Part shown: positions 1 to 6,730 of the stretch, in pieces | Numbering within the stretch: position 1 is the stretch's first letter | Layout of the letters: each line of letters begins with the position of its first letter | Translations under genes and position numbers: made by a program | Source of the DNA: Actinomycetota bacterium | GTDB taxonomy: Bacteria; Actinomycetota; UBA4738; HRBIN12 | Reading direction: 5' to 3' | Assembly (NCBI GenBank): GCA_005885325.1 | Contig: VAYX01000006.1 | Span: forward strand, 1 to 7,744 | Length of the DNA: 7,744 nt | Notes under the pieces: generated by a model | What the model was told of the DNA's origin: nothing | Database searches by the model: none | What the model saw: the letters and a program-made list of their open reading frames with translations, nothing else

Positions 1-683
1 TCCACTTCGGCCGGATCCGGCCGCCGGACGGGGTCGACGTGACCATGATCGCCCCCAAGGGACCCGGACACCTGCTGCGGCGGACCTACGAACAGGGGAT
101 CGGGACGCCCGCGCTCGTCGCCGTGCACCAGGACGCCACCGGGAAGGCCCTCCAGCGGGCCCTGGCGTACGCGACCGGGATCGGCGTGGCTCGGGCGGGC
201 GTGATCGAGACGACCTTCAAGGAGGAGACCGAGACCGACCTGTTCGGCGAGCAGGTCGTGCTGTGTGGCGGCGTCACCGAGCTCGTTCGGTCGGGGTTCG
301 AGACCCTGGTCGGCGCCGGTTACCAGCCCGAGATCGCCTACTTCGAGTGCCTCCACGAGCTGAAATTGATCGTGGACCTCATGTACGAGGGCGGCATGAG
401 CTGGATGCGGTACTCGATCTCCGACACCGCCGAGTACGGGGACTACACCCGAGGCCCCCGCGTGATCGACGATGAGGTCCGGGCCGAGATGCAGCGGATC
501 CTGGACGAGATCCAGAGCGGGCAGTTCGCCAAGGAGTGGATCACCGAGGCCGAGAACGGCTTCCCGAACTTCCGCCGGCTCCGGAGCGCCGCCCGGACGT
601 CCCGTGTCGAGGACGTCGGCCGCGAGCTTCGCCGGATGATGCCGTGGCTGGAGTCGGAGAAGAAGGTGGTCCCCGATGCCTGA
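1..683 (+). CDS. ilvC: Ketol-acid reductoisomerase (NAD(P)+), 3' part
   Basis: The second enzyme of valine, leucine and isoleucine synthesis: Mg-dependent alkyl migration and NAD(P)H reduction of acetolactate or acetohydroxybutyrate. The reading frame is open from base 3 to the TGA at 681-683, giving 226 visible residues. The start and most of the N-terminal Rossmann domain lie before the window, so cofactor preference cannot be read. The family signature APKGPGH is seen near the left edge. The C-terminal knotted domain carries the expected metal ligands: Asp (237-239) and Glu (249-251) in TDLFGEQ, then two Glu (345-347 and 357-359) in YFECLHELK. The substrate-binding YSISDTAEYGD motif follows. 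The end (RRMMPWLES) is typical of short class I enzymes of about 330-340 residues, so about a third is missing. The stop overlaps the leuA start by 8 bp, so the two are probably cotranscribed and translationally coupled. An internal ATG at 45 is not a start. Confidence 0.96.
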   Translation, partial: HFGRIRPPDGVDVTMIAPKGPGHLLRRTYEQGIGTPALVAVHQDATGKALQRALAYATGIGVARAGVIETTFKEETETDLFGEQVVLCGGVTELVRSGFETLVGAGYQPEIAYFECLHELKLIVDLMYEGGMSWMRYSISDTAEYGDYTRGPRVIDDEVRAEMQRILDEIQSGQFAKEWITEAENGFPNFRRLRSAARTSRVEDVGRELRRMMPWLESEKKVVPDA

Positions 684-2220
684 CGACGTAGTACGAATCT
701 TCGATACCACGCTCCGCGACGGCGAGCAGGCCCCCGGCATCGCGCTCACCAGGCCCGAGAAGGTCGAGATCGCGGAGCAGCTGGCCCGCCTCAGCGTCGA
801 CATCATCGAGGCGGGCTTTCCCGTCTCCTCCGAAGGTGAGTTCGAGGCCGTCCGGGAGATCGCCACCAGCGTGCGCGGTCCGGTCATCGCCGCCCTGGCC
901 CGGGTGGTCCCCGGCGACATCGACCGGGCCGCCGAGGCGCTGAAGGGCGCCGAGCGGTGGCGGATCCACACGTTCATCTCCACCAGCGACATCCATATGA
1001 AGGACATGCTTCGGATGTCGCAGCCCCAGGTGCTCGACGCCATCCGCGACGGGGTGAAGCAGGCCGTCGGGTACACCGAGGACGTCGAGTTCTCGGCCCA
1101 GGACGCCACGCGGACCGAGCTCGGGTTCCTGCTCGAGTGCTTCCGGGTGGCCGTGGAGGCCGGCGCCACGACGATCAACGTCCCCGACACCGTGGGCTAC
1201 GCCATGCCCCACGAGTTCGGCGAGCTGGTGCGGATGGTGCGCGAGGCGGTCCCCGGCCACGTCGTGGTCTCCACCCACTGCCACAACGACCTCGGGCTGG
1301 CCGTGGCCAACTCGCTGGCCGGCATCGTGAACGGGGCCCGGCAGGTCGAGGTGGCGGTGAACGGCATCGGCGAGCGGGCCGGCAACTGCTCGCTCGAGGA
1401 GATCGCGATGATCGTGCGGACCCGGAGCCAGGCGCTGGGCGTTCGCCACGGCTTGAACGCGAAGGAGATCATGCGGACCTCCCGCCTGGTCTCGATGACC
1501 ACCGGGTACTCGGTGCAGCCGAACAAGGCCGTTGTCGGGTCCTCCGCGTTCGCCCATGAATCGGGGATCCACCAGCATGGCGTGCTGGCCAACCGGGCCA
1601 CGTACGAGATCATGGATCCGCTGGAGATCGGCCTGGAGGGCAATCGGATCGTCTTGGGCAAGCACTCCGGCCGCCATGCCTTCGCCGACGCGCTGGAGAA
1701 GCTGGGCATCCGCCTCGAGCCCGAGCACCTGAACCGGGCCTTCGCCCGGTTCAAGGACCTGGCCGACCGGAAGATCCAGCTCACCGACCAGGACCTCCAG
1801 GCCATCGTGTCCGAGGAGATCGGCCAGGCCGAGAAGGACGTGTTCGTGCTGGAGTCGCTGGTCGTTTCGGGTGGGACCAGCCAGGAGCCTCGGGCGACGG
1901 TTCGGCTGCGCAGGGGCGCGGAGCCGATCGAGGAATCGGCCATCGGGGACGGGTTGATCGATGCGGCGATGGGCGCCATCCAGCGCGCGGCCGGCGTGGA
2001 GGCCACGCTCGTCACGTTCAACGTGTCCAGCGTGACCTCCGGGTCCGACGCCCTCGGCGACGTCGTCGTGCAGCTCGAGGTGGAGGGCCATCGGGTCACC
2101 GGCCGGGGCGTGGCCACCGACGTGGTCGAGGCCAGCGCCCGGGCCTACCTGGCGGCCATCAACCGGGCCCTCCAGGTGCAGCCAGGCTCAACGAGCACCA
2201 CCGAGGCATGGCCGCGGTGA
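676..2220 (+). CDS. leuA: 2-isopropylmalate synthase
   Basis: Condenses acetyl-CoA with 2-oxoisovalerate to 2-isopropylmalate, the committed step of leucine synthesis. The 514-residue length matches the short bacterial LeuA class. The N-terminal TIM barrel begins with FDTTLRDGEQAPG (R14 and D15, catalytic and metal-binding). It continues with THCHNDLGLAVANS (metal ligands H201 and H203) and NGIGERAGNCSLEE (N237). QPNKAVVGSSAFAHESGIHQ and GKHSGRHAF mark the linker subdomains. Residues from about 390 form the C-terminal LeuA regulatory domain (VTSGSDALGDVVVQLE, GRGVATDVVEASARAYL), where leucine feedback inhibition acts in this family. The ATG at 676 is preceded by AGAAGGTGGT at 661-670, a plausible ribosome-binding site, and lies inside the end of ilvC. 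The start of leuB overlaps its 3' end. Homocitrate synthase is a less likely alternative, given the ilvC and leuB neighbours and the leucine-type regulatory domain. Confidence 0.96.
   Translation: MPDDVVRIFDTTLRDGEQAPGIALTRPEKVEIAEQLARLSVDIIEAGFPVSSEGEFEAVREIATSVRGPVIAALARVVPGDIDRAAEALKGAERWRIHTFISTSDIHMKDMLRMSQPQVLDAIRDGVKQAVGYTEDVEFSAQDATRTELGFLLECFRVAVEAGATTINVPDTVGYAMPHEFGELVRMVREAVPGHVVVSTHCHNDLGLAVANSLAGIVNGARQVEVAVNGIGERAGNCSLEEIAMIVRTRSQALGVRHGLNAKEIMRTSRLVSMTTGYSVQPNKAVVGSSAFAHESGIHQHGVLANRATYEIMDPLEIGLEGNRIVLGKHSGRHAFADALEKLGIRLEPEHLNRAFARFKDLADRKIQLTDQDLQAIVSEEIGQAEKDVFVLESLVVSGGTSQEPRATVRLRRGAEPIEESAIGDGLIDAAMGAIQRAAGVEATLVTFNVSSVTSGSDALGDVVVQLEVEGHRVTGRGVATDVVEASARAYLAAINRALQVQPGSTSTTEAWPR
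2203..2206 (+). promoter_or_regulatory. Ribosome-binding site that decides the leuB start
   Basis: GAGG at 2203-2206 lies 10 nt before the GTG at 2217 but only 1 nt before the ATG at 2208, too close to serve it. This favours the GTG, which also gives the GTGA stop/start overlap seen again at the leuB-cimA junction. Confidence 0.5.
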
Positions 2221-3275
2221 GCCCGCGCTCACACCGGATCGGGGTGATCCCGGGCGACGGCACTGGGCCCGAGGTCGTCAGGGAGGGGCTGAAGGTGCTG
2301 GAGGCCGTCCGGTCCGGGTTCGACGTGGAACCGGTGGCGTTCGACCTGGGTGGGGAGCGGTACCTGCGCACCGGGGAGATCCTGCCCGAGGAGGAGCTCG
2401 CCCGGCTGAAGGAGACGGACGGCATCCTCCTCGGGGCGATCGGCCATCCCGAGGTCCGGCCGGGGATCCTCGAACGCGCGCTGCTCCTTCGGATCCGCTT
2501 CGAGCTCGACGAATACGTGAACCTTCGGCCGGTGATCCGGTACCCGGGGGTGAAGACCCTCGTCCCGTCCCACACCGAGGACGACGTGAACTTCGTCGTG
2601 GTCCGGGAGAACAGCGAGGGCCTGTACGGCGGGGCCGGAGGGTTCCATCGCAAGGGGACCGAGCACGAGGTCGCGGTCCAGGAGTCGATCAACACCCGGC
2701 ACGGCGTGGAGCGCATCGTGCGGTACGCGTTCGAGTACGCCCGGCGGCCGGATCGGAGGAAGAAGCTCACGCTGGTCCACAAGACCAACGTGCTGACCTA
2801 CGCCGGCGACCTGTACCAGCGGGTCGTCGACGAGCTGGCGCAGGAGTTCGCCGATGTCGAGACCGACTACGTCCACGTCGACGCGGCGTGCATCTTCTTC
2901 CTGGCCGAGCCCAGCCGGTTCGACGTGATCGTCACCGACAACATGTTCGGTGACATCATCACGGACCTCGGCGCGATGATCCAGGGCGGGATGGGGCTGG
3001 CCGCGGGGGGGAACATCAACCCGCAAGGCGTCTCGATGTTCGAGCCGATCGGCGGCTCCGCCCCGCGCCACACCGGGACGGGAGCGATCAACCCGCTGGC
3101 GGCCATCGGGGCCCTCCAGATGCTGCTGGAGAACCTGGGGGAGGAGGAGGCGGCCGCCCGCGTCGACGCGGGGATCCGCTTCGCCTGCTCGAAGCTTCCT
3201 TCGATGCGGGCGGGCGAGATGGGCTACACGACCTCCGAGGTGGGCGATCTGGTGGTCGAGGGGGCGAGCGCGTGA
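2217..3275 (+). CDS. leuB: 3-isopropylmalate dehydrogenase, actinobacterial type
   Basis: Oxidatively decarboxylates 3-isopropylmalate with NAD+ in leucine synthesis; in organisms with CimA it also handles 3-methylmalate on the way to 2-oxobutyrate. It belongs to the isocitrate/isopropylmalate dehydrogenase family: GVIPGDGTGPEV at the N-terminus, LLGAIGHP, VVVRENSEGLYGG (catalytic Tyr about 137), LVHKTNVLTYAGDL (catalytic Lys about 189), VDAAC, and TDNMFGDIITDLGA (metal Asp about 246 and 250). FEPIGGSAPRHTGTG lies in the cofactor region. The order and wording match the short Streptomyces-type LeuB of about 350 residues. I chose GTG 2217 (352 residues) over the in-frame ATG 2208 (355 residues) because of ribosome-binding-site spacing. 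The overlap with leuA is 4 bp, and another 4 bp GTGA overlap joins it to cimA. Tartrate/malate dehydrogenase relatives share the fold, but the operon context settles the role. Confidence 0.92.
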   Translation: MSPRSHRIGVIPGDGTGPEVVREGLKVLEAVRSGFDVEPVAFDLGGERYLRTGEILPEEELARLKETDGILLGAIGHPEVRPGILERALLLRIRFELDEYVNLRPVIRYPGVKTLVPSHTEDDVNFVVVRENSEGLYGGAGGFHRKGTEHEVAVQESINTRHGVERIVRYAFEYARRPDRRKKLTLVHKTNVLTYAGDLYQRVVDELAQEFADVETDYVHVDAACIFFLAEPSRFDVIVTDNMFGDIITDLGAMIQGGMGLAAGGNINPQGVSMFEPIGGSAPRHTGTGAINPLAAIGALQMLLENLGEEEAAARVDAGIRFACSKLPSMRAGEMGYTTSEVGDLVVEGASA

Positions 3276-4849
3276 GCGGGCCCGTCGAGGTCGAGCTCTA
3301 CGACACCACGCTGCGCGACGGCGCGCAGCGGGCCGACCTCTCGTACTCGATCGAGGACCGGCTGAGGATCCTGCACCGGCTGGACTCGATGGGCTTCCCA
3401 TACGTCGAGGGGGGTTGGCCGGGGGCGAACCCTCGGGAGACCGAGTTCTTCCGCCTGGCCACCAAGGAGAAGCTCGAGCACGCCACCCTCACCGCATTCG
3501 GCATGACCCGGAAGGCCGGCGAGCGGGCCGAGGACAGCGCGGTCCTCCGCGACCTCCTGGACGCCGGCACCGAGGTCGTCTGCCTGGTGGGCAAGTCCTG
3601 GGACCTCCACGTCACCGAGGCCTTGCGGACCACCCTCGACGAAGGGGTGGCCATGGTCCGGGACTCGATCGCCTTCCTCCGCTCGGAGGGCCGGCGCGTG
3701 TTCTTCGACGCCGAGCACTTCTTCGACGGCTACCAGCAGAACCGGTCGTTCGCCCTGGCCGTGCTGGCGGCGGCCGAGGAGGCCGGTGCCGAGCGGCTGG
3801 TGCTGTGCGACACGAACGGGGGGGCCCTGCCCCCCGACGTGTCCCGCGTCGTCGGTGAGGTGAGCGCGAGCGCCGGCGTGCCCCTCGGCGTGCACGTCCA
3901 CAACGACACCGGCTGCGCCGTCGCCAACTCGCTCGTGGCCGTGGCGGCGGGGGTCTACCAGGTCCAGGGAACGATCAACGGCTACGGGGAACGGACGGGC
4001 AACGCGGATCTCGTGCCGATCGCCGCCAACCTGGCCCTGAAGATGGGCGTCGAGCCGCTGCTCCCGGATTCCATCGGCCGGCTCACCGAGCTGTCCCACT
4101 ACGTGGCCGAGGTGGCCAACGTCACGCCGGACTCCCATCAGCCCTACGCCGGCCGCTACGCGTTCACCCACAAGGCCGGGCTGCACACCAGCGGGGTGGC
4201 CAGGTTCACCGAGGCATATGAGCACATCCCCCCGGAATCCGTGGGCAACCGCCGCGGCGTCGTGGCATCCGATCTCTCCGGCACGGCGTCGCTCAAGATG
4301 AAGGCCACGCAGTTCGGCCTGGAGCTCTCCGACAACGCCATCCCCACGCTGCTCACGGAGCTGAAGGACCGGGCTGCCCGGGGTTACACCTTCGAGGTGG
4401 CCGACGCCTCGCTCGAGCTCCTGATGCGCCGGCACGACGGATGGAAGCAGCCCTTCTTCGAGGTCGAGAGCTACCGGGTGCACGTGGAACGACGGCAGGA
4501 CGAGGAGGCGCTCGCGGAGGCGACGGTCAAGGTCCGGGCCGGTGGTGCCCGCCACGTCGAGAGCGCAGAGGGCCACGGTCCCGTCGGGGCCCTGGACAAT
4601 GCGCTCCGCAAGGCCCTGTCGAACGAGTATCCCGAGCTCGAGCACATCACGTTGGAGGACTACCGGGTCCGCGTGCTCGACGAGAACATCGGCACCGGCG
4701 CCACGGTCCGGGTGTTGATCGACACCTCGAACGGCCAGGGCGAGTGGACCACGGTCGGCGTGTCGAGCAACATCATCGAGGCCTCCTGGGAGGCCCTGAC
4801 CGACGGCTACCTGTACGGCTTGCTCCACCCCCGCCGGGACGAAGGGTAG
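3272..4849 (+). CDS. cimA: (R)-citramalate synthase
   Basis: Condenses pyruvate with acetyl-CoA to (R)-citramalate, the start of the threonine-independent route to 2-oxobutyrate and isoleucine. It has 525 residues, the usual length for long CimA. It opens with ELYDTTLRDGAQRADLSYS, and GAQR plus YVEGGWPGANPRETEFF are typical of CimA rather than LeuA. Metal-site motifs are GVHVHNDTGCAVANS (H208, H210) and NGYGERTGNADL (N244). HKAGLHTSGV corresponds to the HxSGxH region of LeuA. Residues from about 400 form the LeuA-type dimer/regulatory domain (WTTVGVSSNIIEASWEAL), the family's site of isoleucine feedback. The GTG start overlaps the leuB stop as GTGA, with GAGGGGG at 3258-3264 as ribosome-binding site 7 nt upstream. 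It ends at TAG 4847-4849. It is the last biosynthetic gene of the operon seen here. A second 2-isopropylmalate synthase is the alternative, less likely given these signatures. Confidence 0.93.
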   Translation: MSGPVEVELYDTTLRDGAQRADLSYSIEDRLRILHRLDSMGFPYVEGGWPGANPRETEFFRLATKEKLEHATLTAFGMTRKAGERAEDSAVLRDLLDAGTEVVCLVGKSWDLHVTEALRTTLDEGVAMVRDSIAFLRSEGRRVFFDAEHFFDGYQQNRSFALAVLAAAEEAGAERLVLCDTNGGALPPDVSRVVGEVSASAGVPLGVHVHNDTGCAVANSLVAVAAGVYQVQGTINGYGERTGNADLVPIAANLALKMGVEPLLPDSIGRLTELSHYVAEVANVTPDSHQPYAGRYAFTHKAGLHTSGVARFTEAYEHIPPESVGNRRGVVASDLSGTASLKMKATQFGLELSDNAIPTLLTELKDRAARGYTFEVADASLELLMRRHDGWKQPFFEVESYRVHVERRQDEEALAEATVKVRAGGARHVESAEGHGPVGALDNALRKALSNEYPELEHITLEDYRVRVLDENIGTGATVRVLIDTSNGQGEWTTVGVSSNIIEASWEALTDGYLYGLLHPRRDEG

Positions 4850-4899
4850 CCCGGCCCGCAGACGGAAGAGGCGCTCCACCCGTTCGATATCCTCCGGGC

Positions 4900-5418
4900 G
4901 TGGCCGTACGCATCCGAGAGGCGATCCCGGCCGACGCGGAAGCCATCGCGACCGTGCACGTTCGATCGTGGCAAGCCGCCTATCGCGGCCAGCTCCCCGA
5001 CGAGTACCTGGATGGGCTGACCGTGGACGAGCGGCTGTCCCAACATCAGTGGGCCCTGGAGCATCCTCGGCCGGACTGGCGCGTGTGGGTGGCCGACGAG
5101 GAACGATCCGTCGTGGGTTTCGCGGTCACCGGGCCGAGCGAGGACGCCGACGCCGATCCAGGCACCGCCGAGCTCTACGCGATCTACCTCGAGCCGAGCT
5201 CATACAGGAGGGGCGTGGGTCGGCAACTGTTCGCCCACGCGATCGAGGACCTGCGGGAGCGAGGGTTCCGAACCGCGACGCTCTGGGTCCTCGAATCGAA
5301 CGATCAGGCCCGGCGGTTCTACGACGTCGCCGGATGGAAGCTCGACGGGGCGACCACCACTGAACGGATCGACTGTCTGAACTACCCGACGGTCCGGTAT
5401 CGGGCGGACCTCGGCTAA
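4900..5418 (+). CDS. GNAT-family N-acetyltransferase, substrate unknown
   Basis: A soluble protein of 172 residues, the size of a single GNAT domain, which transfers the acetyl group of acetyl-CoA to an amine. The N-terminus reads VRIREAIPADAEAIATVHVRSWQAAYRG, the usual first strand and helix. Strand 4 is AELYAIYLEP, followed by the acetyl-CoA pyrophosphate loop YRRGVGR (residues 102-108), then ATLWVLESNDQARRFYDVAGWK, the typical C-terminal block. The frame is open far upstream, but that part is the other frame of cimA. GTG 4900 is chosen because the domain begins right there and no in-frame start fits better. No clear ribosome-binding site precedes it; GATAT at 4886-4890 could be a -10 element giving a nearly leaderless message, which is only a guess. 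It lies 50 bp after cimA, so it may be cotranscribed, but nothing ties it to amino acid synthesis. Substrate cannot be inferred. Confidence 0.85.
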   Translation: MAVRIREAIPADAEAIATVHVRSWQAAYRGQLPDEYLDGLTVDERLSQHQWALEHPRPDWRVWVADEERSVVGFAVTGPSEDADADPGTAELYAIYLEPSSYRRGVGRQLFAHAIEDLRERGFRTATLWVLESNDQARRFYDVAGWKLDGATTTERIDCLNYPTVRYRADLG

Positions 5419-5427
5419 GCGCGACTC

Positions 5428-6588
5428 TTACGGGCCTTTCTTCTTGCCGTGTTCGGTCTGGTTCTTCGGACCCTGACGCTTGGGGTTCTCGCCCTTCCAG
5501 CCGCCGTCGGGAGGCTTGTTCCTCCAGCCATTGTGGTTGCCGCTGCCCGGCGACGCGGGGCCCTCACCTTCGGCGGGCTCGCCACCGCCGCCACCGCCAC
5601 CGCCGCCACCGCCGCCACCGCCGCCACCGCCGCCACCGCCGCCACCGCCGCCACCGGTTCCCCCTCCTGGCGGCGGGGTGCCGCCGCCGGTCCCGACGGT
5701 TCCTCCGCCTCCGCCGGTCCCGGGGAGGACGATGCCGCCGCCACCGGTGGCCGGTGGCGGCTGGGAGATCGCCGGAAGCAGGTCGCCGAGGATGGACTGG
5801 AGGGTCGAGACGATGCCGGGGCCGAGGAGGGCCAAGAGCGGTTGGAGCGTGGAACCGATCACCCGGTCGAGCTCGCTCACCGAGAACCCGGCCGCCAGCG
5901 CCCTCCGACGATCCAGCAGGAGCGCTTGGGCGAGCGTCGAGGCCTGCGCGTACCTCCCGCCGCGAAGCGCCGCCCGGAGATCGCTGAGATCGGCGATGGC
6001 CTGGTCCATCGCGGTTTGGGTGCGCCCGGGAGGAGTGGTTGGCTGGATGGTTGGGAGCGCGCGCTCGTTCCCGGTCGGCGCCTGGCCGACGAGCGCGAGG
6101 GCTCCCGCCGCGATCAGGACCAGGGCCGTGACGAGCGCGGCGAGTCGGATGACCACGCGGCGCTCGTGTGCCGCACCGTTCGGAACCCTCACCGGAGCAG
6201 CGGGGAGCACGATCGGCGCGACAGGTTCGGCCAACAGCTCCCGGAGGAGCAGGGTCAGCGTCCCGAGCCCGACGCCCTTCTGGAGATATCCGTCTGCGCC
6301 CGCGGGAACCCCCGGCCCACCGGCGCTTCCCGACGTGAACAGGACGACCTTGGCGTCGGGGGATGCCCGCCGGATCTCCTCGACGTTCCAATCCGCGATG
6401 TCGTCGTCCAGGACCACGGCGTCGGGCTCCTGGGACCGGAGCGCGGAGAACAGTTCCTCCCGGTCGTTCGCCTCGGCCACCACGGCGAACCCGTCGTCTT
6501 CGAGGAACCGCCTGACCAGGGCTCGTTTTGCATAGATGGTCCCGGCGATGGCGACTCGGATGCGGTCGCCGGCAATCCGCTCTCTCAC
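5428..6588 (-). CDS. Atypical receiver domain / transmembrane / Gly-rich protein
   Basis: 386 residues; I recognise the domain but not the whole protein. Residues about 9-120 resemble a response-regulator receiver domain: IRVAIAG (strand 1), PDAVVLDDDI with candidate phospho-acceptor D61, VVLFTSG with T85, and GADGYLQKG with K104. The acidic pair expected after strand 1 is replaced by G16-T17, so Mg binding and phosphorylation are doubtful. Residues 145-168 are a strong transmembrane helix, preceded by HERR, predicting the receiver inside and the rest outside. Residues about 190-275 look helical. Residues 280-336 are Pro/Gly-rich, ending in 25 straight Gly (312-336), and the tail is basic (KGENPKRQGPKNQTEHGKKKGP). 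No DNA-binding or kinase domain is seen. The GTG start has GGGGAGG 10 nt upstream; the stop is TAA 5428-5430. It faces the GNAT gene, with 9 bp between stops, and lies downstream of an EAL gene. Signalling to a surface structure is speculation. Confidence 0.8.
   Translation of the reverse strand: MRERIAGDRIRVAIAGTIYAKRALVRRFLEDDGFAVVAEANDREELFSALRSQEPDAVVLDDDIADWNVEEIRRASPDAKVVLFTSGSAGGPGVPAGADGYLQKGVGLGTLTLLLRELLAEPVAPIVLPAAPVRVPNGAAHERRVVIRLAALVTALVLIAAGALALVGQAPTGNERALPTIQPTTPPGRTQTAMDQAIADLSDLRAALRGGRYAQASTLAQALLLDRRRALAAGFSVSELDRVIGSTLQPLLALLGPGIVSTLQSILGDLLPAISQPPPATGGGGIVLPGTGGGGGTVGTGGGTPPPGGGTGGGGGGGGGGGGGGGGGGGGGGGGGEPAEGEGPASPGSGNHNGWRNKPPDGGWKGENPKRQGPKNQTEHGKKKGP
5581..5655 (-). 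repeat. 9-bp tandem repeat encoding 25 glycines
   Basis: Seventy-five bases built from the unit GGTGGCGGC (read on the - strand). Six perfect 9-bp copies are contiguous at 5599-5652; then one unit lacks a codon (5593-5598) and another full unit follows (5584-5592). All codons are Gly in the receiver-protein frame. The regular codon pattern, rather than mixed Gly codons, suggests expansion by slippage or unequal exchange. Changes by whole units would keep the frame and alter only linker length. It lies within a longer Gly/Pro-rich stretch reaching to about 5745. Confidence 0.9.
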
Positions 6589-6596
6589 TGCCCCAG

Positions 6597-6605
6597 TTCC
6601 TCCCC
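6597..6605 (-). promoter_or_regulatory. Ribosome-binding site of the receiver gene
   Basis: On the - strand this reads GGGGAGGAA, with its GGGGAGG core ending 10 nt before the GTG at 6588. It supports that GTG as the start, where the receiver domain's first strand follows within ten residues. Confidence 0.6.
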
Positions 6606-6621
6606 GACGCTCGGCACGGGA

Positions 6622-6634
6622 ATGGTAACGTTAC
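6622..6634 (-). promoter_or_regulatory. Candidate -10 box overlapped by a palindrome
   Basis: TACCAT on the - strand (6627-6622) fits the TANNNT form of an actinobacterial -10 element and would start a message about 7 nt later, just before the ribosome-binding site. No good -35 is seen at 17 nt. The perfect 10-bp palindrome GTAACGTTAC (6625-6634) overlaps it and could be an operator half-site pair. Both are inferred from sequence alone. Confidence 0.25.
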
Positions 6635-6637
6635 TGT

Positions 6638-6659
6638 CGAATCCCAAGGTGGTGATTCG
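6638..6659 (-). other. Bulged hairpin in the leader
   Basis: CGAATC (6638-6643) and GATTCG (6654-6659) form a 6-bp stem. CCA (6644-6646) can pair with TGG (6650-6652), extending it to 9 bp with one bulged base and a 3-nt loop. It sits 50 nt before the receiver start, directly upstream of the 10-bp palindrome, so it could act in RNA or as a DNA site around the -35 region. Confidence 0.4.
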
Positions 6660-6664
6660 GGGGC

Positions 6665-6712
6665 AAAGGGAGACAAATTCCAGAAGGCGCTGGCGCCGCC
6701 GGCCCCTTCTGG
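6665..6712 (-). terminator. Candidate intrinsic terminator or attenuator in the leader
   Basis: On the - strand a perfect 8-bp inverted repeat, CCAGAAGG (6712-6705) and CCTTCTGG (6687-6680), encloses a GC-rich 17-nt loop containing GGCGCC. It is followed immediately by AATTTGTCTCCCTTT (6679-6665), moderately U-rich for such GC-rich DNA. It lies inside the receiver gene's leader, not after a gene, so it would act as an attenuator. Read on the + strand no T-rich tail follows. Confidence 0.4.
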
Positions 6713-6730
6713 TTGCGGTTCCCACAGAAG
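6706..6730 (-). promoter_or_regulatory. Candidate anti-terminator hairpin
   Basis: CTTCTG (6730-6725 on the - strand) can pair with CAGAAG (6711-6706), the latter being the left arm of the candidate terminator. An alternative fold keeps CTTC/GAAG and pairs TGTGG with CCGCA around a GAA loop. Because one arm is shared, this hairpin and the terminator hairpin exclude each other. Confidence 0.35.

Noticed and set aside
541..4879. Several long - strand open frames opposite leuA, leuB and cimA (390-551 residues).
   Set aside because: They are shadows of strongly conserved + strand genes, low-complexity in character (His/Asp/Gly/Arg/Leu), with no motif.
4441..4899. Upstream extension of the GNAT frame giving a 325-residue protein.
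   Set aside because: The first 153 codons overlap cimA in another frame and translate to Arg/Gly-rich sequence. The GNAT domain starts at 4900.
5581..5655. Short regular repeat considered as a CRISPR array.
   Set aside because: The unit is 9 bp, without spacers, and translates to glycine in frame.
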